Positions 18,890-28,279 of a stretch of 64,000 bases of DNA are shown piece after piece. The DNA is taken from the NCBI RefSeq assembly GCF_001729485.1, contig NZ_CP017157.1, positions 6,448,001-6,512,000 of the forward strand, given 5' to 3'. The notes beneath the pieces were generated by a model. It did not search any database, was not told where the DNA came from, and worked only from the letters and a program-made list of their open reading frames with translations. Positions within the stretch are counted from its first letter, which is position 1, and the number at the start of each line of letters is the position of its first letter. A program made the translations under genes and the position numbers. This DNA is from Streptomyces lydicus (GTDB lineage: Bacteria; Actinomycetota; Actinomycetes; Streptomycetales; Streptomycetaceae).

Positions 18890-21800
18890 TCAGTGCAGCC
18901 GCTGGCTGATCACCTTCGACACACCGTCACCCTGCATCGATACCCCGTAGAGCGCGTCCGCGACCTCCATCGTCCGCTTCTGGTGCGTGATCACGATCAG
19001 CTGGGAGCTCTCCTGCAGCTCCTCCATGATCCGGATCAGCCGCTGCAGATTGGTGTCGTCCAGCGCCGCCTCGACCTCGTCCATGACGTAGAACGGGCTG
19101 GGCCGCGCCTTGAAGATCGACACCAGCAGCGCCACCGCGGTCAGCGACCGCTCCCCGCCCGACAGCAGCGAGAGCCGCTTGACCTTCTTGCCCGGCGGGC
19201 GCGCCTCCACGTCCACCCCGGTCGCCAGCATGTCGTCCGGATCGGTCAGCACCAGCCGCCCCTCGCCGCCCGGGAAGAGCCGCGAGAAGACGCCCTCGAA
19301 CTCCCGGGCGGTGTCGTGGTACGCCTCGGTGAAGACCCGTTCCACCCGCTCGTCGACCTCCTTGACCACCTGCATCAGGTCGGCACGGGTCTTCTTCAAG
19401 TCTTCAAGCTGCTCGCTCAGGAACTGATGGCGCTCCTCCAGCGCGGCGAACTCCTCCAGCGCCAGCGGGTTCACCTTCCCGAGCTGCTGATACGCCCGCT
19501 CGGCGGCCCTCAGCCGCTTCTCCTGCTCGGCCCGCACGTAGGGCACCGGCTGGTGCCGGGGGTGGTCCGGGTCCTCGGGCAGCACCTCCCCCTCGGCGGG
19601 CGGCGACGGCGGTACGAGCTGGTCGGGCCCGTACTCGGCGACCAGCGCCGCCGGCTCCACCCCCAGCTCCTCCAGCGCCTTGGTCTCCAGCTGCTCGATC
19701 CGCAGGCGCTTCTCCGCGCCGAGCACCTCGCCCCGGTGCACCGAGTCGGTCAGCTTGTCCAGTTCGGACTTCAGCTCCCGGGCCGCGGTGCGCTCGGCGC
19801 CCAGCGCCTGCTCCCGCTCGGCCTTGGCACGTTCCGCGGCGCCCCGCTCCTCCTCGGCCCGTACGACCGACACCTCGACGTGCGCGAGCAGCTGCCGGGC
19901 CCCGGAGGCGACCGCTCCGGCCACCTCCGCCTCGTGCCGCAGCCGGGCGCGCCGCCGTTCTGCCCGCGCCCGTGCCTCGCGCTCGGCGCGCGCTCCCCGG
20001 TCCAGCGCATCCGCCCGTCCGGCCAGCGCCTTCACCCGCTCCTCGTGCGTACGCGCCTGGAGCCGCGCCTCCATCTCGGTCTGCCGGGCGTTGGCCCCGT
20101 CGGCCGCCAGCCGGTCCCGTACGGAGGTGTCCGGCTCCTCGTCCCCGACGCCCGGCTCCTCCTCGGCCACCACCAGCCGCTCGGCCAGCTCCTCGGCCTC
20201 CTCGGTGGCACGCGCCAGCGCCTCCTCGGCCCGGGCGGCGGCCGCGGCGGAACGCTCCGCCTCACCCGCGGCCGCCCGCGCCTGCCCGCCGAGCCGCCCC
20301 AGGTCGCCGGCGACCTTCGACTTCTCCCGGTCCGCCGCCCGCCGCCGCTCGGCCAGCTCCTCGACCAGCGCGGCACACTCCGTACGCCGCTCGGCCGCGG
20401 TCCGCTGCGCCTCGGCCAGCTCCTCGCAGCGTGCCGCCAGCTCCTCCAGTTCGGCCGCCGCCTCGTCGACCGACGCCTGCACCTCCAGCAGGCTCGGCGC
20501 ACCGGCGGAGCCGCCCTGCGCGAAGTGCGCCCCGAGCAGGTCCCCCTCACCGGTCACGGCCAGCAGCTCCGGACGGGCGGCCACCAGGTCCTCGGCGTCC
20601 TCCAGCGTCCCGACCACCACGACGTCCCGCAGCAGCCGGGCCACCGCCGGCGTCAACTCCGCCGGCCCCCGGACCAGTTCACCGGCCGGCACCGGCGCGG
20701 AACGCGGCCCGGGAACACGGGGCCCGTCCCCCGACCCCGCCGCCTCCACCACACCGCCGGCAACCCCCGCACCACTGACACCACCAACACCATCAGCACC
20801 TCCGACACCATCAGCACCACTGGCACCACTGGAGCCATCAGCCTCTGCGGCCACAGCAGTCGCCCCGGTCGCGCTCCCGGCGCTCCCCAGCACCATCGCC
20901 GCCCGCCCCGCGTCCTGCTTGCGCAGCAGCCGGATGGCGTCGGCGGCGGTGGCCGGGTCGGTGACCGCGACGGCGTCCGCGGCCGCGCCGAGGGCGGCCG
21001 CGACCGGAATCTCGAAGCCGGGGGTGACGGTCAGCAGCTCGGCTGCCGGGCCGAGCACGCCGCTGAGCCGCTCGGCCGCGGCCAGCAGGGCGCCCGTACC
21101 GTCCTTGCGGCGCAGCCCGAGTGCCAGCGCGTCGTGCCGGGCGGCGGTGGCGGCGCGCTTGCGCTCGGCCGTGGTGAGCGCCTCCCGGGCGGCGGTCAGC
21201 GCGGCCTCCGCCTCCGCGAGCCCCTCGCGGGCCGCCCGGTGGGCCGCCGCGCTCTCCTCGTCGTCCGCGTCCAGCCCGTCGACCTCGGCCTTGAGCTGCT
21301 CGTACTCCTCCTGCGCGGCGGCCGCCCGCTGCCGGGCGTCGTCCCGGGCCTCGACCAGCCGGCCGATCTCCGCCTGCGCGGAGGCGGCCCGGCCGCGGGC
21401 AGCGGTGACCTGCCCGCTCAGCCGGGCCAGGCCCTCGCGCCGGTCGGCGATGGCCCGGGCGGCGTCCCGCAGCCGGCGTTCCTCGGCGGCCAACTGCCGC
21501 TCCAGTTCGGCCCGGTGTTCGACGGTGTCCTCCAGCGCCCGGCTGGCCGCCTCCAGGGCTGCGGTCAACTCCGCCTCCTGCTCGCGGATCCGGGCCGCCT
21601 CCCGCTCCATGTCGTCGGGGTCACGCCCCTGCCGGTCCTCGGGCGGGGCCGCCGTGGCGCTCTTGACCCGCGCCTCGGCCAGCGAGATCGTGCCGCGCAC
21701 CCGCTCCGCGAGCTGCGACAGCTCGTACCAGGTCTGCTGCGCGCGCTGCACCCGCGGAGAGAGGGTACGGACCTCCTCCTCCAGCGCCGCCTCCCGCTGC

Positions 21801-22597
21801 TGGGCGGTGCGCAGCCGGTCCTCGGCGGCCTGCCTGCGCTCCTTGAGCGCCGCCTCGTCCGCGATCTCCGCCCGCAGCGCCTCGCGCAGCGTGACGAGAT
21901 CGTCGGCGAGCAGCCGCAGCCGGGCGTCGCGCAGATCAGCCTGGATCACCGCGGCGCGCCGGGCCACCGCGGCCTGCCGGCCCAGCGGCTTCAGCTGGCG
22001 CCGCAGCTCGTCGGTCAGGTCCTGGACCCGCGCGAGGTTCGCCTTCATCGCCTCCAGCTTCCGCAGCGCCTTCTCCTTGCGCCTGCGGTGCTTGAGGACG
22101 CCGGCCGCCTCCTCGATGAAGGCCCGGCGGCCCATGGGGTCGGCGTGCAGTACGGAGTCGAGCTGGCCCTGCCCGACGATGACGTGCATCTCCCGGCCGA
22201 TACCGGAATCGGACAGCAATTCCTGGATATCGAGCAGCCGGCAGGTGTCACCGTTGATCTGGTATTCGCTGCCGCCGTTCCGGAACATGATCCGGGTAAT
22301 GGTGACTTCGGCGTACTCGATCGGCAGGGCACCGTCGGAGTTGTCGATGGTGAGCGAGACCTCGGCCCGGCCGAGCGGCGGCCGCCCGGTCGTCCCGGCG
22401 AAGATGACGTCCTCCATCTTCCCGCCGCGCAGCGACTTGGCACCCTGCTCACCCATGACCCAGGACAGTGCGTCCACGACGTTGGACTTGCCGGATCCGT
22501 TGGGACCCACGACGCAGGTGATGCCCGGTTCGAACCGCAGCGTCGTGGCGGAGGCGAAGGACTTGAAGCCTCGCAGGGTCAGACTCTTGAGATGCAC
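18890..22597 (-). CDS. smc: Chromosome segregation ATPase SMC
   Basis: SMC forms the condensin ring with ScpA and ScpB, which are not in this window. The 1235-residue product begins at GTG 22597 (VHLKSLTLRGFKSF). Walker A is GPNGSGKS (31-38), the C-terminal signature is LSLLSGGERS, and Walker B is PFYVMDEVEAALDD. Long coiled coils flank the hinge (about 500-690). A Gly/Ala/Val/Ser/Asp-rich insert lies at about residues 570-620 in the hinge. Upstream in-frame residues (to 22861) are not conserved. The gene order smc upstream of ftsY matches other actinobacteria. Confidence 0.96.
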   Translation of the reverse strand: MHLKSLTLRGFKSFASATTLRFEPGITCVVGPNGSGKSNVVDALSWVMGEQGAKSLRGGKMEDVIFAGTTGRPPLGRAEVSLTIDNSDGALPIEYAEVTITRIMFRNGGSEYQINGDTCRLLDIQELLSDSGIGREMHVIVGQGQLDSVLHADPMGRRAFIEEAAGVLKHRRRKEKALRKLEAMKANLARVQDLTDELRRQLKPLGRQAAVARRAAVIQADLRDARLRLLADDLVTLREALRAEIADEAALKERRQAAEDRLRTAQQREAALEEEVRTLSPRVQRAQQTWYELSQLAERVRGTISLAEARVKSATAAPPEDRQGRDPDDMEREAARIREQEAELTAALEAASRALEDTVEHRAELERQLAAEERRLRDAARAIADRREGLARLSGQVTAARGRAASAQAEIGRLVEARDDARQRAAAAQEEYEQLKAEVDGLDADDEESAAAHRAAREGLAEAEAALTAAREALTTAERKRAATAARHDALALGLRRKDGTGALLAAAERLSGVLGPAAELLTVTPGFEIPVAAALGAAADAVAVTDPATAADAIRLLRKQDAGRAAMVLGSAGSATGATAVAAEADGSSGASGADGVGGADGVGGVSGAGVAGGVVEAAGSGDGPRVPGPRSAPVPAGELVRGPAELTPAVARLLRDVVVVGTLEDAEDLVAARPELLAVTGEGDLLGAHFAQGGSAGAPSLLEVQASVDEAAAELEELAARCEELAEAQRTAAERRTECAALVEELAERRRAADREKSKVAGDLGRLGGQARAAAGEAERSAAAAARAEEALARATEEAEELAERLVVAEEEPGVGDEEPDTSVRDRLAADGANARQTEMEARLQARTHEERVKALAGRADALDRGARAEREARARAERRRARLRHEAEVAGAVASGARQLLAHVEVSVVRAEEERGAAERAKAEREQALGAERTAARELKSELDKLTDSVHRGEVLGAEKRLRIEQLETKALEELGVEPAALVAEYGPDQLVPPSPPAEGEVLPEDPDHPRHQPVPYVRAEQEKRLRAAERAYQQLGKVNPLALEEFAALEERHQFLSEQLEDLKKTRADLMQVVKEVDERVERVFTEAYHDTAREFEGVFSRLFPGGEGRLVLTDPDDMLATGVDVEARPPGKKVKRLSLLSGGERSLTAVALLVSIFKARPSPFYVMDEVEAALDDTNLQRLIRIMEELQESSQLIVITHQKRTMEVADALYGVSMQGDGVSKVISQRLH
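20745..20880 (-). repeat. Low-complexity tandem repeat inside the SMC hinge
   Basis: Degenerate 18-base repeats on the plus strand contain ACACCATCAGCACC twice. They encode a GADGVG-like series in the SMC protein. The remainder of the block encodes Gly, Ala, Val, Ser and Glu. Confidence 0.75.
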
Positions 22598-22900
22598 GCC
22601 GTTGGACTCTACCGGCCGCCCCTCGGCGAGCGACCCCAACATTCCGGGTACGGCGACCCGCCCCGTACGGCCCCCGGGTATACCGTGCCGTTCATTTTCG
22701 GTTTCACCGAGGAAAGCGCAGGGCACATCATGCGGTAAGGGAGGGCCGGCACCGCACGGATGGCCGTTCGGTGGGGAAAGAAAAGCCGGCAGACGCAGAA
22801 ACCCGGAAACGACGAAGGGACGCCGAAGCGTCCCTTGCAGATCTTGAAAGCGGTGCCTCAAGCGGCTGGCGAGCAGCCCTACCGGCCCCGGGGGTGAGGG
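22598..22900. other. Intergenic region upstream of smc
   Basis: About 300 bases between smc and the small coiled-coil gene, both on the minus strand. It holds the smc promoter region and a small hairpin at 22815-22836. No credible coding frame is present. Confidence 0.5.
22815..22836 (-). terminator. Hairpin downstream of the small coiled-coil gene
   Basis: AAGGGACG (22815-22822) pairs with CGTCCCTT (22829-22836) around a 6-base loop. It lies about 65 bases after the stop of the 67-residue gene and ahead of smc. Probable terminator. Confidence 0.6.
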
Positions 22901-23104
22901 TCAGGTGAGCGCGGGCTCCGCCTGGGGTACGTCGATGTCGAGCACCGACTCGTCGCGACGTGCGGCAGCCGACAGCATGTCGTTTTCGGCCTGCATCCGA
23001 ATGAGTTCGGATTCAAGGTCTTGGACGCGCTGCTGAAGCCGTCGCATCTCGGAGAGGACTCGGGGGTCGGAGCCGCCGACGTAACCGAGAAGCGCCTTTG
23101 CCAT
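22901..23104 (-). CDS. Small conserved coiled-coil protein
   Basis: A 67-residue protein beginning MAKALLGYVGGSDPRVLSEM. Residues about 17-45 have heptad-spaced hydrophobic residues (RLQQRVQDLESELIRMQAEN), a leucine-zipper-like coiled coil. The C-terminus is acidic. The ATG at 23104 has GGAGGA upstream; a longer frame begins at 23182, but those residues do not look conserved. The position upstream of smc is retained in Streptomyces as far as I recall. No function is known to me. Confidence 0.8.
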   Translation of the reverse strand: MAKALLGYVGGSDPRVLSEMRRLQQRVQDLESELIRMQAENDMLSAAARRDESVLDIDVPQAEPALT

Positions 23105-23485
23105 GATGGATGGTCCTCCACAATGAGTGACCGACCGAAGCGGTGTGGGTCGTGAGGGATTCGCACCCGCGGTGCTTGTCATTCTCTGGTGTACTCAATG
23201 CCAAACAGCTAAGGTGCGCGGGGATTCCAGAGTCTCACCAAACGGTTTGACGGTCAACACGATCACACCCCGTATCCTCGGGCACCTGAGAGTGCGCGGC
23301 CGCGAGGGCGCTGCGCCGACTCCCCAGAAAGGTCCCGCGGGGCGTGGAGATCATCCGTACAGCGGCAGCCTTGCACGGGACGGCCGAGTTGGCAACCACC
23401 AGCGCTTATCTCCTGTAAGCAGCTGACAAAGGCACACCGGAAAGATCGCTGTCAACGCCCGTACGGACGGTTCCGGCGGGCCGGA
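23105..23485. other. Intergenic region between acyP and the small coiled-coil gene
   Basis: About 380 bases with both neighbours on the minus strand. It probably carries the promoter of the small coiled-coil gene. No RNA gene or strong repeat was recognised. Confidence 0.5.
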
Positions 23486-23767
23486 TCAGCGGATCTCGAA
23501 GCCGTCGTAGCCACCCCGGGGCGTGTCCCATATCTCAGTGACTCCGTCGACGCGCCCGGGCGTGTCTCCGGTACGCAGCCACTCCAGCAACTGGTCGCAG
23601 TGATCCTTCGGCCCCTCGGCGACCACTTGGACCCGGCCGTCACCGAGGTTGACTGCAAATCCGGCGAGTTCGCCGATGCGAAGTGCGTTGGCGCGGGTGA
23701 ACCAGCGGAAGCCGACACCCTGGACCTGACCACGCACCCACGCGGTCACACGGACATCTTCCTTCAT
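23486..23767 (-). CDS. acyP: Acylphosphatase
   Basis: A 93-residue enzyme that hydrolyses acyl phosphates such as acetyl phosphate. The signature [10 protein letters not shown] (residues 13-22) contains the catalytic arginine Arg21. The catalytic asparagine is Asn40 in [11 protein letters not shown]. Length and motifs match the family closely. The start is ATG 23767. The gene lies between the small coiled-coil gene and the divergent CAP protein. Confidence 0.95.
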   Translation of the reverse strand: MKEDVRVTAWVRGQVQGVGFRWFTRANALRIGELAGFAVNLGDGRVQVVAEGPKDHCDQLLEWLRTGDTPGRVDGVTEIWDTPRGGYDGFEIR

Positions 23768-23944
23768 GTGTGCACGTTAACCGGCCAATTGCTCAACGAA
23801 CACTTCGCCCCCTTGCGTCATGGCGTACAGTCCCCGGTCAGCGAGGCTCACTCTTTCGGGTGAATCATCTTGACGCGAGGAAGCTGTGCGGCGGTAGCCG
23901 CTCCCGTGGAGCCGGTGCTCGCACCGGAGTAAGGAAGACAGTGG

Positions 23945-24874
23945 ATGGGCCGCCATCGACGCTCTGCTCCCCACGCCCCCGCAGCCCCCGGCACGGGGCC
24001 TGTTGACGCCCCGACGGCAGTCCTGCCGGCCGCGTCGGCTCCCGCGGCACGCCGCTCCCACCGTGCGGCGCGCGGCCGTGGAGCGGCCCCCGTACGCACC
24101 GGACTGCTCGGCGCCTCCGCCGCGGTGGCGATGGGAGCGGTGGCGGTCGCCTCCGGACTGATCCCCGGCAGCGGCCAGTTCGACGGCGGTACGAGCAGCG
24201 ACCAGGACCGGGTCCGGGCCGACGCCCTGCCCGAGGCCACCGCCCCGATGGGCGGCCTGTCGGCGTCCCCTTCGGACCGGGCCACGGCCCCGACGAGCCG
24301 CGGCGAAGGCCGTTCCGCCCTCCCCGGCACCGTCCGCCCCTCCTCCCCCACGACGCCCTCGACGTCGCCCGTGCCCCAGCGGTCCGCCAAATCCCCCGCC
24401 GCGACCCACGGTTCGCACCGCCCCGCCCCGTCCGACCCGGCCCCCTCCTCAGCCGCGCCGCACCCCACCGCGGCCGCTTCGAAGACCCCCGACAGCGGAT
24501 CGTCCACGGCGGCCCAGGTCCTCTCGCTGGTCAATCAGGAGCGCGCGCAGGCCGGCTGCTCCCCCGTGACGGCGGACCCGGAATTGGACGCGCTCGCACA
24601 GGGGTTCAGTGACGACATGGCCGCCCGCGGCTTCTTCAGCCACACCGACCCCGACGGCCACACCCCGTGGGACCGCGCCCGCGCCAAGGGCATCACGGAC
24701 CTCGGCGGCGAGAACATCGCCCGCGGCCAGGCCAACGCCCAGTCCGTCATGGACTCCTGGATGAACAGCCCCGGCCACCGCGCGAACATCCTCAACTGCG
24801 AGTACAAGACCCTCGGCGTCGGCGTCCACTTCGGCCCGGGCGGCCCGTGGTGGACCCAGGACTTCGGCTTCTGA
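23945..24874 (+). CDS. Secreted CAP/SCP-domain protein
   Basis: A 309-residue protein with a basic N-terminus and a hydrophobic segment at about residues 51-75 (likely a signal anchor). A long Ser/Thr/Pro-rich linker (about 80-185) follows, then a C-terminal CAP domain (about 190-309). The CAP domain shows VNQERAQAGC, FFSHTDPDGHTPW, LGGENIARG and NSPGHRANIL, the usual motifs with a conserved histidine. It is probably exported or tethered outside the cell; the biochemical role of bacterial CAP proteins is mostly unknown. An AAGGAAG precedes the ATG at 23945. A small CCGGTGC/GCACCGG hairpin lies at 23912-23927 in the leader. Confidence 0.85.
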   Translation: MGRHRRSAPHAPAAPGTGPVDAPTAVLPAASAPAARRSHRAARGRGAAPVRTGLLGASAAVAMGAVAVASGLIPGSGQFDGGTSSDQDRVRADALPEATAPMGGLSASPSDRATAPTSRGEGRSALPGTVRPSSPTTPSTSPVPQRSAKSPAATHGSHRPAPSDPAPSSAAPHPTAAASKTPDSGSSTAAQVLSLVNQERAQAGCSPVTADPELDALAQGFSDDMAARGFFSHTDPDGHTPWDRARAKGITDLGGENIARGQANAQSVMDSWMNSPGHRANILNCEYKTLGVGVHFGPGGPWWTQDFGF

Positions 24875-24915
24875 CCCCACCCGCCCCTCCGGCATCCCCG
24901 GCCGCCGCTGCACCG

Positions 24916-24961
24916 AAGGCCCGCGCCGCCCCGTGACGGATCACGGGGCGGCGCGGGCCTT
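24916..24961. terminator. Bidirectional terminator between the CAP and flavodoxin genes
   Basis: A perfect 21-bp inverted repeat (24916-24936 and 24941-24961) with a CGGA tetraloop sits between convergent genes. Confidence 0.9.
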
Positions 24962-24996
24962 GCGCGGGTCACGGTCTCCCGGGCCGCGGCGGCAGG

Positions 24997-25602
24997 TCAG
25001 ACGGCGAGGGCGGCGCGCCCCGCGGTCACGATGCGGGCCTGCTCGGCGATGCGGCGGCCGAGGTGCTCGGCGGTGGCGACGTCCGCCTTGTGGACGCCCT
25101 CGGCGCCCTGGTCGTTGTTGGACTGGGCGGCGGCCCCGAGGAAGAAGCCGAGCCGGTTCAGGTCGTTCTCGGAGGCGGTGGAGGAGTTCCAGCCCGGGAG
25201 CAGGTTGAGACCGACCCAGCTCATGCCGTGCTGGGCGGCGAGGACCGTGAAGAACTGCAGGGTGTGCAGCTTGTCCCCGCTCTTCGAGGCGGAGTTGGTG
25301 AAGCCGGCGGCGATCTTGTCCTGCCAGGCGCGGGTCGCCCAGCGCCCGGCGGTCGCCTCGGCGAAGACGTGGAACGCGCCGGAGGCGGTCCCCATGTAGG
25401 TCGGCGAGCCGAAGACGATCGCGTCGGAGGCGTCGAGCTGCTCCCACTGCGCGTCGGTGATCTCGTCCACCTTGATCAGGTGGACGGTGGCGCCCGCATC
25501 GGCGGCACCGGAGCGCACCGCCTCGGCCAGGACGGCGGTGTGGCCGTAGCCGGAGTGGTACGCGATCGAGACGACGGGGGCGGGCAGGGCGGGGCTGGTC
25601 AT
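24997..25602 (-). CDS. Flavodoxin/WrbA-like NAD(P)H-dependent oxidoreductase
   Basis: A 201-residue flavodoxin-fold protein. The FMN phosphate-binding loop is seen at AYHSGYGHTAVLAEAV, and a second flavin-contacting loop is FGSPTYMGTASG. Family members reduce quinones, using NAD(P)H. The gene is divergent from an HxlR-family regulator, and the shared 138-base promoter region carries an inverted repeat. This pairing is typical of quinone- or electrophile-responsive systems, but the inducer is unknown. Confidence 0.85.
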   Translation of the reverse strand: MTSPALPAPVVSIAYHSGYGHTAVLAEAVRSGAADAGATVHLIKVDEITDAQWEQLDASDAIVFGSPTYMGTASGAFHVFAEATAGRWATRAWQDKIAAGFTNSASKSGDKLHTLQFFTVLAAQHGMSWVGLNLLPGWNSSTASENDLNRLGFFLGAAAQSNNDQGAEGVHKADVATAEHLGRRIAEQARIVTAGRAALAV

Positions 25603-25679
25603 GGCGGATTCTCCTCCGGGTAACGGCGTCCGGGTGGTCGTGCCGCGCGGACGCCGATCAGGGCGACGACAGAAAGAGA

Positions 25680-25719
25680 AGCACTAACTTTTAGAAAGCG
25701 CAACCCAATGGTTAGCGCT
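25680..25719. promoter_or_regulatory. Candidate HxlR operator
   Basis: AGCACTAAC (25680-25688) and GTTAGCGCT (25711-25719) form an inverted repeat matching at 8 of 9 positions. It lies between the divergent flavodoxin and hxlR-type genes, close to the regulator start. Confidence 0.55.
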
Positions 25720-25740
25720 GTGCGGAGGTATGGTGTCCGC

Positions 25741-26166
25741 ATGGCGACCGAGAGCACCCCGCAGCCGGCCGGCGAATCCGCCGCCGGCTGTACGGACGAC
25801 CTGGCCTACGACGTGTTCGCGCGCGACTGCCCCTCCCGTGACGCGCTCAAGCACATCACCGACCGATGGGGCAGCCTGACGCTGGGCGCGCTGCTCGACG
25901 GCACGTTCCGCTTCAACGAACTGCGCCGCCGGGTGGCCGGGGTGAGCGAGAAGATGCTGGCCCAGACCCTGCACGCGCTGGAGCGGGACGGGCTCGTACG
26001 CCGCGAGGCACAGCAGACGAACCCGCCCAGAGTGGATTACGCGCTGACGCCGCTCGGACTCCAGGTCGCCCGCCAGCTGCGGCAGCTGATCGACCTCGTG
26101 GAGGACCGGATGCCGCAGGTGCTCGCCGCGCGGGAGCACTACGACGCCCGGCACGCCGGGGCCTGA
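25741..26166 (+). CDS. HxlR-family winged-helix transcriptional regulator
   Basis: A 141-residue regulator starting at ATG 25741 (MATESTPQ); a 152-residue frame from 25708 is less likely because it runs through the operator. The HxlR core is visible: DALKHITDRWGSLTLGALLDG, FRFNELRRRVAGVSEKMLAQTL and ALERDGLVRRE. A cysteine in FARDCPSRDAL occupies the position used for redox sensing in some relatives (HypR, QorR). It probably controls the divergent flavodoxin gene and itself. Confidence 0.88.
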   Translation: MATESTPQPAGESAAGCTDDLAYDVFARDCPSRDALKHITDRWGSLTLGALLDGTFRFNELRRRVAGVSEKMLAQTLHALERDGLVRREAQQTNPPRVDYALTPLGLQVARQLRQLIDLVEDRMPQVLAAREHYDARHAGA

Positions 26167-26193
26167 TCCGTCCGGCCTGCCGGCACCCCGCGC

Positions 26194-27120
26194 TCAGGCC
26201 CGCGGCGGCCGCTGGCAGCGGGGGCAGAAGTAGCTGGAGCGGTTCATCCAGGGGCGGCGGCGGATCGGGGTGCCGCAGCGGCGGCACGGTTCGTCCTCGC
26301 GCCCGTAGGCGTCCAGGGACCGGTCGAAGTAGCCGGACTCGCCGTTGACGTTGACGTAGAGGCTGTCGAAGCTGGTGCCGCCGACGGCGAGCGCGGCGTT
26401 CATCACGTCGCGGACGTGGCCGAGCAGTTCGGCGGTGCGCGGGCGGGTGAAGGTGGCGGTGGGCCGTTCGTAGTGGAGCTTGCTGCGCCACAGCGCCTCG
26501 TCGGCGTAGATGTTGCCGACCCCGCTGATCAGCGTCTGGTCGAGCAGCGCCCGCTTGACGGTGGTCCGGCGGCGGCGCAGCGCGTCGTGGAAGGCGGCGT
26601 CGTCGAAGGCCGGGTCGAGCGGGTCGCGGGCGATGTGCGCGATGACGTCCGGCAGCTGGTCGGCGTCGCCCGGAACGGTGTCGTGCACCGAGAGGCCACC
26701 GAAGGTGCGTTGGTCGACGAAGCGGAGCTCGGTGTCCTGGTCGTCGTCGAAGCGGACGCGGATGCGCAGATGCTTCTCGTCGGGAGCGTCGTGCGGCTGG
26801 ACCAGCAACTGCCCGCTCATACCGAGGTGGGCCAGGATCGCCAGGCCGTGGGTGACCGACGGCGTGACGAGCGGGGCGATGCCCTCGGCCGCGGTCTGCG
26901 CGGCCGGGCCGCCTCCGGTCACCGGGAGCCAGAGGTACTTGCCGCGCCGGCGGGCCACGCCCACCCGCAGCCCCTTGAGCCGGGCCGCGAAGTCGGCCGC
27001 ACCGGCGGTGTGCCGGCGGATGGCGCGCGGATGGCGTACCTCGACCGCGTCGATCGTCCGGCCGCTGACCCAGCGCTCCAGTCCGCGGCGTACGACCTCG
27101 ACCTCGGGCAGCTCGGGCAC
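26194..27120 (-). CDS. mutM: Formamidopyrimidine-DNA glycosylase (MutM/Fpg)
   Basis: MutM excises 8-oxoguanine and formamidopyrimidines. The 308-residue product starts at GTG 27120, preceded by GAGGAGT. After removal of the first residue the catalytic Pro-Glu pair (PELPEVE) is at the N-terminus, as the family requires. A zinc finger with CRRCG and CPRCQ near the C-terminus contains the DNA-contacting arginine. It lies downstream of rnc on the same strand, separated by a strong hairpin. Confidence 0.96.
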   Translation of the reverse strand: MPELPEVEVVRRGLERWVSGRTIDAVEVRHPRAIRRHTAGAADFAARLKGLRVGVARRRGKYLWLPVTGGGPAAQTAAEGIAPLVTPSVTHGLAILAHLGMSGQLLVQPHDAPDEKHLRIRVRFDDDQDTELRFVDQRTFGGLSVHDTVPGDADQLPDVIAHIARDPLDPAFDDAAFHDALRRRRTTVKRALLDQTLISGVGNIYADEALWRSKLHYERPTATFTRPRTAELLGHVRDVMNAALAVGGTSFDSLYVNVNGESGYFDRSLDAYGREDEPCRRCGTPIRRRPWMNRSSYFCPRCQRPPRA

Positions 27121-27171
27121 GGAGGACTCCTCGGGACGGCGGGAGGGGGCAACAGGGGATGCGGGAAAGAC

Positions 27172-27218
27172 TTCTGACCCCGTACGGACGGCGCGCGGCC
27201 GCCCGTACGGGGTCAGAA
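27172..27218 (-). terminator. Long hairpin between rnc and mutM
   Basis: A perfect 16-bp stem (27172-27187 and 27203-27218) with a 15-base loop begins nine bases after the rnc stop codon. It could be a terminator or an RNase III processing site between rnc and mutM. Confidence 0.75.
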
Positions 27219-27226
27219 ACGGTGCT

Positions 27227-28084
27227 TCAGTGCCCCGGCGACGAGGTGTCGCCGGTGGCCGGAGCCGAGCTGTCGGAAGCCGGCGACGCATCGTCGCCGG
27301 AGGATGCCGCCTTGGCCGCCTCGTCCGCCGCGGCGCGGATCGCGCGCCACGCCGACTCGGCCGCCTGCTGCTCGGCTTCCTTCTTGCTGCGGCCGGTGCC
27401 GGTGCCGTACGAGACACCACCGACGCGGGCAGCAGCAGTAAAGGTCTTCTCGTGGTCCGGGCCGGTCTCGGTGACCAGGTACTCCGGGACGCCGAGACCT
27501 TCGGTCGCGGTGAGTTCCTGGAGGCTGGTCTTCCAGTCCAGGCCCGCGCCCAGGCTGGAGGACTTCTCGATGAGCGGGTCGAAGAGCCGGTGCACCAGCT
27601 CGGCGGCCGCGTCGAGGCCCTGGTCGAGATAGACCGCGCCGATCACTGCTTCAAGGGTGTCGGCAAGGATGGACGCCTTGTCCCGGCCGCCCGTGCCTTC
27701 TTCGCCCCGGCCGAGGCGGATGAAGGCGCCGAGGTCGAGGCCGCGGCCCACCTCGGCAAGCGCACGCGAGTTGACCACCGCGGCCCGCAACTTGGCCAGC
27801 TGGCCTTCGGGCAGGTCGGGGTGAATGCGGTACAGCGTGTCGGTGACCACCAGGCCGAGCACCGAGTCCCCGAGGAACTCCAGCCGCTCGTTGGTGGGCA
27901 GACCGCCGTTCTCGTATGCGTACGAGCGGTGCGTCAGCGCACGCACCAGAAGGGCGGACTCGAGCTTGTACCCGAGCCGCCCTTCCAGAAGCGTGTGAGA
28001 CGAGGCCGTGTCCGCCGGAGCCTGTTCACCCTCGCGCGTGCGAGGAGTCGAATGGGCGTCTTCCGCCTTTTTGGGGCTAGACAC
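27227..28084 (-). CDS. rnc: Ribonuclease III
   Basis: RNase III cuts double-stranded RNA; in S. coelicolor the gene is also known as absB and affects antibiotic synthesis. The 285-residue product from GTG 28084 has the signature [13 protein letters not shown] (66-78) and a second catalytic acidic segment, [13 protein letters not shown] double-stranded RNA-binding domain follows (about 180-250), then an Ala/Ser/Asp-rich tail. GTG 28096, seven bases after rpmF, is an alternative start. It is transcribed with rpmF and the YceD-family gene upstream. Confidence 0.95.
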   Translation of the reverse strand: MSSPKKAEDAHSTPRTREGEQAPADTASSHTLLEGRLGYKLESALLVRALTHRSYAYENGGLPTNERLEFLGDSVLGLVVTDTLYRIHPDLPEGQLAKLRAAVVNSRALAEVGRGLDLGAFIRLGRGEEGTGGRDKASILADTLEAVIGAVYLDQGLDAAAELVHRLFDPLIEKSSSLGAGLDWKTSLQELTATEGLGVPEYLVTETGPDHEKTFTAAARVGGVSYGTGTGRSKKEAEQQAAESAWRAIRAAADEAAKAASSGDDASPASDSSAPATGDTSSPGH

Positions 28085-28103
28085 AGTGCCTGTCACCAGC
28101 CGC

Positions 28104-28277
28104 TCAGACCTCGAGGACCTGGCGCTTGTTGTAGGTGCCGCAAGCGGGGCACGCAATGTGCTGCTGCTTGGGCTCGTGGCAGCGCTCGCACGCCACCAGG
28201 GTGGGGACCGCAGCCTTCCACTGCGACCGGCGGTGGCGCGTGTTGCTGCGCGACATCTTCCGCTTCGGAACAGCCAC
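28104..28277 (-). CDS. rpmF: 50S ribosomal protein L32
   Basis: A 57-residue protein beginning (V)[20 protein letters not shown]. Four cysteines (CERC and CPAC) form the zinc site, so this is the zinc-binding (C+) form. The GTG at 28277 has an AGGAG upstream and follows the YceD-family stop codon by two bases. The order YceD-rpmF-rnc is conserved widely. Confidence 0.97.
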   Translation of the reverse strand: MAVPKRKMSRSNTRHRRSQWKAAVPTLVACERCHEPKQQHIACPACGTYNKRQVLEV

Positions 28278-28279
28278 GG

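Noticed and set aside
23860..23945. Riboswitch (c-di-AMP type) in the leader of the CAP protein
   Set aside because: Only a short GGTGC hairpin is seen; the conserved core of that riboswitch is missing.
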